A stretch of DNA of 9,338 nt from contig DAGO01000018.1 of NCBI GenBank assembly GCA_002498185.1, positions 9,632 to 18,969 on the forward strand, written 5' to 3'. Source of the DNA: Euryarchaeota archaeon UBA10 (GTDB taxonomy: Archaea; Thermoplasmatota; Poseidoniia; Poseidoniales; Poseidoniaceae). Below the pieces are notes generated by a model. The model searched no databases. It had not been told where the DNA came from and worked only from the letters and a program-made list of their open reading frames with translations. Positions 1 through 6,524 of this stretch are shown piece by piece (positions within the stretch are counted from its first letter, which is position 1; each line of letters starts with the position of its first letter). Both the position numbers and the translations under genes were made by a program.

Positions 1-489
1 GCCTTTGCAACTCCGATGGAATTATTCTTCTCTGAAGTATGGTTGATTTACGAATATCAGCGCGGCTTGATGCCACTATTCGTTCCGGTTGGTCACTGGT
101 TTTTGTTTGATGCTGGAAGAAGGATTAGTGCATATTTGCCTGTGCAAAAAGCAATGATTAGTCTCCTGCCATTCATACCTCTAGTCGCTTATGGTGTGTG
201 GACGGGAGGAGATACTTCAGGAGTGATTCTACTTCTATTGGTCCTCGTGTTCACTAAATGGGGTCCGCAACCTGCTCTATACGCAACAATGGCTTGGGCT
301 GCTCTATTGATGGAATTGTGGGGTACTTATCTTGCCAATTGGACATGGGCGAGTGAGGTTCCGTGGACTGGATTAACCGCTTGGAATCCGCCACTGTTAG
401 TAGGTGCATTCTACTGTCTGGGTGATTTATTGGTGAATCTAAGTGTAGAGAGGTTTGAAGGTAAGCACCTTTTGGAGGTGAGTGAATGA
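1..489 (+). CDS. Multi-pass membrane protein, C-terminal part (5' end outside window)
   Basis: The reading frame is open from the first base, and the first ATG (base 16) has no ribosome binding site before it, so I read this as the 3' part of a longer gene; a start at 16 would give 157 aa. Counted from that Met, hydrophobic stretches lie near residues 48-65, 68-84, 87-109 and 125-142, and the N-terminal part is also apolar and aromatic. It has several Trp/Glu-containing membrane segments (for example MELWGTYLANWTW) but no motif I can assign. The stop overlaps the ferredoxin start by four bases (ATGA), so the two are probably co-translated. I do not recognise the family. Its place ahead of a ferredoxin and a small membrane protein suggests, by context only, a membrane redox or membrane enzyme system. 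Confidence 0.72.
   Translation, partial: AFATPMELFFSEVWLIYEYQRGLMPLFVPVGHWFLFDAGRRISAYLPVQKAMISLLPFIPLVAYGVWTGGDTSGVILLLLVLVFTKWGPQPALYATMAWAALLMELWGTYLANWTWASEVPWTGLTAWNPPLLVGAFYCLGDLLVNLSVERFEGKHLLEVSE
474..481 (+). promoter_or_regulatory. Ribosome binding site for the ferredoxin gene
   Basis: GGAGGTGA lies four bases before the ATG at 486 and inside the last codons of the upstream membrane protein. It is a near-complete match to the archaeal anti-Shine-Dalgarno tail and confirms the ferredoxin start. Confidence 0.75.
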
Positions 490-818
490 CCTCTCGAGAT
501 GACCTTGCTAAGCGGCGTGAGGCTGAGGCTGAGCGCATAGCGATTTCACTTGCCCGTCAGAAGGGTGAGCGTCGAGCAACGATCAAAGGAGGAGAAGGAA
601 CAGTCGCTTGGGTGACTGAGAATCTATGCATTGGCTGTGACCAGTGTACGATAGTATGCGATGATGATGCTATCGAATTATACTTCAAAGACATGGCATC
701 TCCTTTGCTAGAAGTTCCCAGCAATCGTAAAGCTAGGATAATTCGAGATGCATGTACAGGTTGTAGGTTGTGCGTTCTAGCATGCCCTACGGATGCAATT
801 ACAATGATAGATAGGTGA
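486..818 (+). CDS. 2x[4Fe-4S] ferredoxin domain protein
   Basis: This 110-aa soluble protein has two cubane cluster motifs: C48, C51, C54, C58 and C90, C93, C96, C100. Both are CxxCxxCxxxC, but the first is followed by Asp where Pro is usual; the second keeps the Pro. The first 35 residues form a charged, probably helical extension rich in Arg and Glu, longer than in minimal ferredoxins. It should carry electrons at low potential in the cytoplasm, either as a free ferredoxin or as the Fe-S subunit of a membrane complex. The gene sits between two membrane-protein genes (four-base overlap upstream, four-base gap downstream), which favours a membrane-associated role. Start choice is firm because of the strong ribosome binding site at 474-481. 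The actual redox partner is unknown. Confidence 0.9.
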   Translation: MTSRDDLAKRREAEAERIAISLARQKGERRATIKGGEGTVAWVTENLCIGCDQCTIVCDDDAIELYFKDMASPLLEVPSNRKARIIRDACTGCRLCVLACPTDAITMIDR

Positions 819-819
819 T
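814..819 (+). promoter_or_regulatory. Ribosome binding site for the 91-aa membrane protein
   Basis: GGTGAT overlaps the ferredoxin stop codon (TGA at 816-818) and stands three bases before the ATG at 823. The same GGTGAT-NNN-ATG layout recurs on the minus strand before the Rieske and cytochrome b genes. Confidence 0.65.
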
Positions 820-822
820 ATT

Positions 823-1098
823 ATGTCAAAACAGCCAGAACATGAAGGAGCTCAAAGATTCGGTGGAGAGTTTGGTCCCAAGAGGGGTGCAAATACAACC
901 GGTGTTTCACTGTCCACATTCAAGACTCTAGTATGGGTCTCAAACATTGGAGGTTTGCTATTGGTTGTCTTTGCACTGGAATTTTTGTTTGTTCAACAGG
1001 AATTCGCAATGGGTCTTGGATTCTTAATTGCTGGAGTAATTGTTGCTCTTTTCCCCTCAAACTATGAAATTAGAGGAATGGAAGAAGAATCTTCTTGA
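823..1098 (+). CDS. Small two-helix membrane protein
   Basis: This 91-aa protein has a hydrophilic, Gly-rich N-terminus of about 33 residues, then two hydrophobic helices near residues 36-55 and 60-77, and a short acidic tail ending in EEESS. A strong GGTGAT site three bases from the ATG, and a gap of only four bases after the ferredoxin, make it a real gene and the third member of that operon. I do not recognise the family. It could be a small accessory or anchoring subunit for the ferredoxin and the preceding membrane protein. Its TGA stop directly abuts the TGA of the convergent gene at 1099, so there is no intergenic space for a separate terminator. Confidence 0.8.
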   Translation: MSKQPEHEGAQRFGGEFGPKRGANTTGVSLSTFKTLVWVSNIGGLLLVVFALEFLFVQQEFAMGLGFLIAGVIVALFPSNYEIRGMEEESS

Positions 1099-1890
1099 TC
1101 ACTTAACTTCGAATTTTTCCCCACAGGATGGGCATTTGACATTACCTGTGTATCCTGTAGGTACTTTCAATGGTGAATTACAATGCACACAATTGATCAC
1201 AACTTTCGCTTCAACAGCGTCTTTTTGTTCAGACCAAACTAGTGGCACTGGTGAAACAAAATCTGCCATGTCAACAATAGTTCTGAGATAATTCGGGGTC
1301 CCAGTTCTGAAATTTGATGGTGCTGCGGTAAGTAATGGCATTGCTACAATTAGCATACAGAATCCTGAACAGAATAAAGAGAATCCAAACGAGTTCTCCC
1401 CTACCTGTCCTACAGACAGAGGGCTCCAATATTCGTCAATATAAGCCAAGGAAAACATTCCCGAAATTACTAGAACAACCAGAGTAAAATACAGTCCTAG
1501 TCGATATCCTTGAACAGATAAGATTCCGCCGAAAACAAATGAAGTTCCAATGACCAAAGCGATGAACGACTCACCCCCTCCATCAGTTTCACCATATAAC
1601 ATGCCAACAAAAATCCTAAACAACCCGTATAGAATAATCAAAAACCCAGTAATTTGGACAATACTTGTTGTATTGTTTGTGATGAAAATTTGCTGTGGTT
1701 GTCCTCCATACATTTGTTGTTGGGCAAATTGCATATTTTGTTGTACTGGAATTGAGGCAGGTTGTGGAGATTTAGATTCATCATCCTCCATCAAGCGTAT
1801 GACAACTTCAGCCTTGTTTCCACTAACTCGTAAACCTCTTTCCTTGCACATGGTTTTGAGTTCAAGAAGTGTATGACTATCGTAGTCCAT
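1099..1890 (-). CDS. Membrane protein with N-terminal SAP domain and C-terminal zinc ribbon
   Basis: Counted from the ATG at 1890 (263 aa), residues 1-36 match a SAP helix-extension-helix domain (LLELKTMCKERGLRVSG core, then a basic-hydrophobic second helix). SAP domains usually bind nucleic acid. A Gln-rich linker (about 48-66) leads to four predicted membrane helices near 78-97, 108-126, 131-150 and 168-189. The C-terminus has C234, C237, C253 and C256 in a CxxC-x15-CxxC zinc ribbon. An in-frame TTG at 1920 would add ten residues, but a TATA-like box at 1931-1940 would put the transcript start near or below it, so I prefer the ATG; GGTGAT at 1906-1911 is rather far (15 bases). Function is unknown. 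The gene lies 61 bases after the fusion gene on the same strand and could be partly co-transcribed. Confidence 0.83.
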   Translation of the reverse strand: MDYDSHTLLELKTMCKERGLRVSGNKAEVVIRLMEDDESKSPQPASIPVQQNMQFAQQQMYGGQPQQIFITNNTTSIVQITGFLIILYGLFRIFVGMLYGETDGGGESFIALVIGTSFVFGGILSVQGYRLGLYFTLVVLVISGMFSLAYIDEYWSPLSVGQVGENSFGFSLFCSGFCMLIVAMPLLTAAPSNFRTGTPNYLRTIVDMADFVSPVPLVWSEQKDAVEAKVVINCVHCNSPLKVPTGYTGNVKCPSCGEKFEVK

Positions 1891-1930
1891 GATTAGGTAC
1901 TCAAAATCACCATTAATCAATCTTGACCCG

Positions 1931-1940
1931 ATTTTTTATC
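1931..1940 (-). promoter_or_regulatory. Possible TATA box for the SAP/zinc-ribbon gene
   Basis: On the minus strand this reads GATAAAAAAT, an A/T run in the short gap between the fusion gene stop (1952) and the SAP gene. An archaeal TATA box here would start transcription about 25 bases downstream, near 1910, just ahead of the ATG at 1890. This is sequence inspection only. Confidence 0.3.
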
Positions 1941-1951
1941 TGGTTTACAGA

Positions 1952-4774
1952 TTATGCTTCTGCTGAAAAGTCTACAGTGCATTGTGCGTATTGAGTAGTT
2001 GCTTCTGCTGCCATAGATTTCTTTGCTTCAACCTGGCGAGCTAAGAATGAAACCACATCAAGAATCTCGATGTCATGACGCTCATCCCCTTCGAACTTGA
2101 GACACTCAAAGTGAGATACACACTTAGGACAGGATGTAATCATCATGTCTGCTCCTGTGTTGCGGATTTCTTCCATACGGGATACTCTGAGTGCTCTTGC
2201 GTTTTCGTTACAAGACATCATGCTTGAAACTCCACAGCACATTGCATCCTCACCATGGTGCTCCATCTCTACGAGTTGTACACCATCAACGCCTGCCACT
2301 AATTCACGTGGCTCTTCATAGATTCCCATCTGCCTTCCAAGTCTACATGGGTCATGATAGGTGACAGTCAAATCATCTTCAGCCTTCATCTCCATATCGA
2401 AACCATTCTCGATTAGGAACTCGGTTGTGTGCATTACCTTGACACCTTCAAGTTCATAGTCACGAGCAAATGTTCTGAAACACTCAGCGCATGAAGAAAC
2501 TAAAGTGTCGATTCCTGATGCTTCGATCTTCTTTTGGTTGTATGCCTTCAACTTCTCAAATACCTCGTCAAGACCTTGCCACTTCTGGTCGTGTCCACAG
2601 CACTTTAGGAAGTCTCTACCTAGGTAGGATACATCTGTTCCCATCTCTTCGAATAGAGTGAAAGCAGCTGTTGTTGTTTCTCCAAGGTCCATTGAACCTT
2701 CATTCAGATGGCTGAAGACCATTTCTTGGTCTAGGTAATCGACACAGCCTGGATAGTATCCAATGTTTGAATCGATAGGGTATTCTTCAACAGAAACGAA
2801 ATCAACATCGCTCTCTTCCTCTGCTTCCGCAGCAAGGACTGCTTGGAGAACAGTGTGTGGGATTTCAGCAGCAGGTCCGCCGACAATCAGTGAGCGACGA
2901 ATATCGACATAGGAGTCGTAATCGACAAGTTGTGGACATGCGTTAGTACATGCAGTACATGTTAGACATGAGTATAGAGGTACACCGTCGTCCTCATTAT
3001 TCCATGAGTTGTAAATAATGTTCAACTTGTCACCTGCATTGAACAATCTAACTGGACATGCATCATCACAAAGGTCACAACCGTAACACTTGTTCATTTC
3101 GAACTCGTATCCTCTTGCCATGTTTCGCAGGACTACGAACACAATAGCTCCAGCAGTGATACATGGAATGAACATTGCATAGGTCAACTTAGCATCTAAT
3201 GCTAGAGGGTTAGTGTGGTAGGTTGGGTTCACGATAACCCCCATGTTGTCTCCTTCTAATTCCATGTCTAGGGAGTTAGAAAGGTCAACAGTCATTCCTG
3301 CTAGGCCATTTCCAGCATCATCATCGTACAATAGTAGAGGCTGGAATGCTTGAATCGTGAACAATGTTTCAACTATTACGGAATCATTGGTTCGCAGGCC
3401 GTCTGTTGATTCTACTCGGAATTCGTAATCATACAAGCCTGCTTCCAGTTCTATACCAGCCTCGCCACTGTTACAATCGGTGTCGATTACGACATCTCCA
3501 CTGCTTCTCTGAGTGATTACAAGGCTAGATTGAATCATACTAGATGTTGAGTCTCCGCCATCGATTAGGACTTCGCTTGCTCTTGTTGCACATGTAGCAT
3601 CAACAGGAACTGTCTTGAAATCAGTATCTTCAGGCCAGTAATCATCAGTAATGCTGAATGAACCGCTAGACCAAATAGTCTCATCAGCGGTGTAATTTTC
3701 AATTCCGGTTGCTCCATTTAATCCGGAATCAAGGTCCTGATGTCCGTTATTATCTGAGAAATCAATCAAATAATATCTCGTCGGTTGGTAAATATTCCAA
3801 TCCATCCAAGCAGCAGCCGGAACAATGTCTCCATCAAATCCTTGCAAATCCATGAACTCAGTTCGTTCGTTAACTTGGACATCTGAAGGTTGAGATCTCA
3901 TTTCCTCAAGCTTCTCGTAATCAGATATTGTTAGTAAACCTCTAGCATCCCAGAATCCATTGTCGTAGACAGGATAGGTTACTACGCTTGCAGCAGTAGC
4001 CACAATGAAAGCACCAACGATGAGTTTCTTACCGTGTGCAGGCGTGAATCTTGCACCCCATGCATTGTTGAAAAGCCACTTTGCGATGAAGTATATCATA
4101 ATCCATAACAGAATACCTGTCATTACCCACGGTATCATGTTGAACAATTCTGCAATCCAGGGGTCTCTAACACCACATAGTAAATCTCCATGACTATCTA
4201 ACTTACAGAAGTCACTGCGATTCTTTCCATACAATTCTAAGAAGATGTTGATAGAGAAAACGGAGATGAACCAAATGTGTGCTAGGTAAACTACACCTGC
4301 GCTTGCGAACCAAGGGTCTTCTACAGGTCTCTTCTCACGACCGCCAAGGAATGGAGGGAGTGCTAGAATGCCGACAGGGATTCCGGTTAGGAATGCGCCC
4401 CACCATGCAGCGTTCCATGGGAATGAAGGTTGTCCAAAGAAGTCACCAACAGGTCCGAGAGGAACATCGAATTGAGGTAAGTACTCTCCCCACCTTAGGT
4501 ATCCGTACGAGAATAGTACGTACCAATCAGGGAATACGAATCCTGCTTGAGCGAACGGGTCAGCTGCACTGTGAAGTGGAGGTGGAATCAACCATGCATA
4601 GAATAGTAGAACACACGCCATGAATCCGAAAATCAGAGTGTCACGGAGTACTTCATGCGGCCAGAAACCGTGTCCTGAACGTGTACGCTTGCGCCTTTCT
4701 TCAGCAGATTCTAACTGCTGCTTTTGCTCCATATAGGATGATGCTACTGCACCAAAGTTGTCGATTATTCCCAA
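1952..4774 (-). CDS. Cytochrome b6f subunit IV-like / HdrD-like Fe-S fusion protein
   Basis: This 940-aa protein joins parts that are normally separate. Residues 38-235 resemble the C-terminal half of cytochrome b (subunit IV): helices near 46-64, 122-142, 155-180 and 210-233, with Qo motif PDWY at 82-85. A fifth helix (249-268) leads to a domain at 270-528, extracytoplasmic by topology, with C395 and C434. A last helix (529-548) returns to a Fe-S region: C563/566/569/573 and C603/606/609/613 (two cubane clusters), then CCG domain 1 (C677, C725, C726, C762, C765) and CCG domain 2 (C810, C846, C847, C882, C885), as in HdrB/HdrD, GlpC and DsrK. Positively charged loops put the Fe-S part inside. 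The TTG start is supported by GGAGGG six bases upstream. It likely forms a complex with the Rieske protein and cytochrome b6 encoded just upstream. The substrate of the CCG module is unknown. Confidence 0.93.
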   Translation of the reverse strand: MGIIDNFGAVASSYMEQKQQLESAEERRKRTRSGHGFWPHEVLRDTLIFGFMACVLLFYAWLIPPPLHSAADPFAQAGFVFPDWYVLFSYGYLRWGEYLPQFDVPLGPVGDFFGQPSFPWNAAWWGAFLTGIPVGILALPPFLGGREKRPVEDPWFASAGVVYLAHIWFISVFSINIFLELYGKNRSDFCKLDSHGDLLCGVRDPWIAELFNMIPWVMTGILLWIMIYFIAKWLFNNAWGARFTPAHGKKLIVGAFIVATAASVVTYPVYDNGFWDARGLLTISDYEKLEEMRSQPSDVQVNERTEFMDLQGFDGDIVPAAAWMDWNIYQPTRYYLIDFSDNNGHQDLDSGLNGATGIENYTADETIWSSGSFSITDDYWPEDTDFKTVPVDATCATRASEVLIDGGDSTSSMIQSSLVITQRSSGDVVIDTDCNSGEAGIELEAGLYDYEFRVESTDGLRTNDSVIVETLFTIQAFQPLLLYDDDAGNGLAGMTVDLSNSLDMELEGDNMGVIVNPTYHTNPLALDAKLTYAMFIPCITAGAIVFVVLRNMARGYEFEMNKCYGCDLCDDACPVRLFNAGDKLNIIYNSWNNEDDGVPLYSCLTCTACTNACPQLVDYDSYVDIRRSLIVGGPAAEIPHTVLQAVLAAEAEEESDVDFVSVEEYPIDSNIGYYPGCVDYLDQEMVFSHLNEGSMDLGETTTAAFTLFEEMGTDVSYLGRDFLKCCGHDQKWQGLDEVFEKLKAYNQKKIEASGIDTLVSSCAECFRTFARDYELEGVKVMHTTEFLIENGFDMEMKAEDDLTVTYHDPCRLGRQMGIYEEPRELVAGVDGVQLVEMEHHGEDAMCCGVSSMMSCNENARALRVSRMEEIRNTGADMMITSCPKCVSHFECLKFEGDERHDIEILDVVSFLARQVEAKKSMAAEATTQYAQCTVDFSAEA

Positions 4775-4780
4775 TCTTAT

Positions 4781-4786
4781 CCCTCC
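4781..4786 (-). promoter_or_regulatory. Ribosome binding site that fixes the TTG start of the fusion gene
   Basis: GGAGGG, read on the minus strand, stands six bases before the TTG at 4774 and inside the 16-base gap after the cytochrome b stop (4791). The first in-frame ATG lies 14 codons later with no such site, so TTG is the better start. Confidence 0.7.
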
Positions 4787-4790
4787 AATA

Positions 4791-5657
4791 TCAATGCGGC
4801 TCCGCTATTCCTTGTACCCATACAATGAACAAATGTATGATGATTAGTGTCGTTACGATCACTGGTAATATGAATACGTGAATGAAGTACATTCGAGTAA
4901 CTGTCCTGTGGGATAGGGATGAACCAGAGAAAAGTAGAGTTGCAATATATTTTCCAATAAGTGGGGTAGCATTTGCCAGGTTAATTCCGATAACTGCCGC
5001 TCCATACGCTAGTGTATCCCACGGTAGTAAGTATCCGGAATATCCGAAGACAATCGTTAGTGCCATCAATGCCACTCCAATCAACCAGTTTAGCTCACGT
5101 GGATTTCTGTATGCTCCAGTAAAGTAAACTCTGCACATGTGTAGGAATACTGATGCTACCATGAAGTGAGTCCCCCAGTGGTGTACTGCGCGAATAATGT
5201 AACCAAACGGAAGTTGGGTCATGATGAATTGCATGCTAGCATAAGCAGGTGATGGGTCACCTTCACCACCAGGAACGTAGTATATTCCAAGAACTGTTCC
5301 CGTGATTACCAGAATAATGAATGAAAGGAAGGATATTCCTCCTAGGCAGTATAGTGGGTACCAATACCAAATAATTCGCAGCTTGTATTTTTCTGCGTGT
5401 GTCAGTGGCATCTGACGGTGCATGTTATAGTAAGCACCCTTACTCATGTTCCAGTAATCCTGAATTCGGAATCTGGTGTCGAGGAAAGAGAAAACCCAGA
5501 GGAAAGTTCTCTCGGCGAATCCCATCTTACCGCTTGACTCAACAGCGCGAAGGATTTCCCTTCGCGGGATTTCTTCGTTCTCCTTACGCAGCGTGAATGC
5601 GATCAGGACAATAATGAAGGCGATAAAGAACCAAAGTACCCAAAATATTGTGCTCAT
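4791..5657 (-). CDS. petB: Cytochrome b6-type subunit of a Rieske/cytochrome b complex
   Basis: Residues 98-285 align by eye along the whole of cytochrome b6: a YCLGG helix start, the four-helix bundle (about 102-126, 153-177, 190-212, 255-280), the PREL segment and the LPWD motif. Four heme ligands are spaced as expected: H159/H173 on one helix and H260/H275 on another, for the two b hemes. C104 falls where b6 carries the cysteine that binds heme c(n). The 288-aa length ends after four helices, so this is a split b6-type subunit whose second half is the next gene. Unusually, about 95 residues precede the core, including an extra helix (5-22) and a charged amphipathic stretch. The ATG at 5657 has GAGGTGAT three bases upstream, overlapping the Rieske stop. 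It should oxidise or reduce quinones in the membrane. The symbol is by homology to the b6 family. Confidence 0.95.
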   Translation of the reverse strand: MSTIFWVLWFFIAFIIVLIAFTLRKENEEIPRREILRAVESSGKMGFAERTFLWVFSFLDTRFRIQDYWNMSKGAYYNMHRQMPLTHAEKYKLRIIWYWYPLYCLGGISFLSFIILVITGTVLGIYYVPGGEGDPSPAYASMQFIMTQLPFGYIIRAVHHWGTHFMVASVFLHMCRVYFTGAYRNPRELNWLIGVALMALTIVFGYSGYLLPWDTLAYGAAVIGINLANATPLIGKYIATLLFSGSSLSHRTVTRMYFIHVFILPVIVTTLIIIHLFIVWVQGIAEPH

Positions 5658-5660
5658 GTA

Positions 5661-5668
5661 ATCACCTC
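5661..5668 (-). promoter_or_regulatory. Ribosome binding site for cytochrome b, overlapping the Rieske stop
   Basis: On the minus strand the junction reads TGAGGTGATTACATG. The Rieske stop TGA merges with the GAGGTGAT site, and the ATG follows after three bases. This suggests coupled translation of Rieske and cytochrome b. Confidence 0.7.
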
Positions 5669-6515
5669 AGTCGCAATAGGTCAACCAGCCCGTGTAATCT
5701 GAAGACGCTTCAATAGTGTCTCCATTCATAACAATAGGAATAATTGGCAATCCTAGCGGCGCAGGGCCACCCGCTCTTCTTATTCCGAGATATTCAAATG
5801 ATGCTCCAGTCGATCTGTTTGCGTTTCTGTTAACTTCAATTGCGGTAGGGTCAAATCTACTGGAGTGGCAGATGCAGAACATCTTGCTTCCACCGTCATC
5901 TCCTCCTCCCGGAGTCCAGTTGTCATCAGTTTGAGTGTTGGTAACCAATTGCCACCCTGGAATGCAACACAAATGTGTACATCTTGCGAAACTCATTACT
6001 AGATTGTTGTTAGGGTCAAAGACTTCGGGGTTTCCTAGAAGGAACTCGGTTGCGTGTCCGACATAGTTTCCTCCAATGTCATAACCCGCCATTTCTTGGA
6101 ATCGAGGAGAATTGTCAGAAACAGGCTTCCCTGAGTTTTCTGCGTGTGGAACATAATTTACGATTACAGGAAGTCCGTTCCAAACACCTTGTGCTCCAGA
6201 CATTCCAACATTTGAGTTAGCAGCTTCAGCTTCAAAGTCCGATTTCATCATCGGTTGCAGGTGCTTTGCTCCGTACCATGCTTCCTCTTCGCGACCCTTT
6301 GCCCAGTACAGTACTGAAGAGTCGCCTCCGCCTCCTCCGGATGGAGGCATAAGAATAGCAGCAAACCCTAGAGCACCTAGGGTCGCAACTAGAACTCCAC
6401 TCGCTGCATTGAATCCGTAGCGCATGAATTGTCTGCGGTTTACGGAAACTTCTCCGAGTGAAGACAGAACTGAGTCTTCAGGTGATGGTGCTGGTCTTAG
6501 TCTCTTGTCGTCCAT
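5667..6515 (-). CDS. petA: Rieske [2Fe-2S] protein with twin-arginine-type signal anchor
   Basis: This 282-aa protein starts with a cytoplasmic segment and a twin-arginine-like motif (VNRRQFM, 25-31), followed by a helix at about 39-57 and a Gly/Pro-rich hinge (58-65). This is the usual Rieske plan of Tat export with an uncleaved anchor. Cluster box 1 is CTHLCC (179-184) and box 2 is CICHSS (214-219). The ligands should be C179, H181, C214 and H217, with a stabilising disulfide between C184 and C216. C183 replaces the common Gly of CTHLGC. A Pro-loop, GPAP, lies at 250-253. It takes an electron from quinol at the Qo site outside the membrane. The domain is larger than in simple Rieske proteins, with an insertion before box 1. 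ATG at 6515 follows GGTGAT by three bases. petA here means the Rieske protein of a bc-type operon, by homology. Confidence 0.95.
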   Translation of the reverse strand: MDDKRLRPAPSPEDSVLSSLGEVSVNRRQFMRYGFNAASGVLVATLGALGFAAILMPPSGGGGGDSSVLYWAKGREEEAWYGAKHLQPMMKSDFEAEAANSNVGMSGAQGVWNGLPVIVNYVPHAENSGKPVSDNSPRFQEMAGYDIGGNYVGHATEFLLGNPEVFDPNNNLVMSFARCTHLCCIPGWQLVTNTQTDDNWTPGGGDDGGSKMFCICHSSRFDPTAIEVNRNANRSTGASFEYLGIRRAGGPAPLGLPIIPIVMNGDTIEASSDYTGWLTYCD

Positions 6516-6518
6516 AGT

Positions 6519-6524
6519 ATCACC
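6519..6524 (-). promoter_or_regulatory. Ribosome binding site for the Rieske gene, overlapping the upstream stop
   Basis: GGTGAT on the minus strand contains the TGA stop (6520-6522) of the 150-aa gene and lies three bases before the Rieske ATG. It is the same layout as at the cytochrome b junction. Confidence 0.65.

Noticed and set aside
1040..1291. Open frame on the plus strand spanning the convergent junction at 1098/1099
   Set aside because: It overlaps the ends of two better-supported genes, and its translation shows no domain.
4279..4623. Open frame of 114 codons on the plus strand inside the fusion gene
   Set aside because: It is opposite the conserved quinone-site region and has no recognisable protein features or ribosome binding site.
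1952..4774. The long fusion as an artefact of two genes joined by an assembly or frameshift error
   Set aside because: The frame is continuous. The helix count and charge pattern give a coherent topology with the Fe-S part inside, and linker and extracytoplasmic regions are of sensible composition. There is no internal ribosome binding site with a good start before the Fe-S part that I could find.
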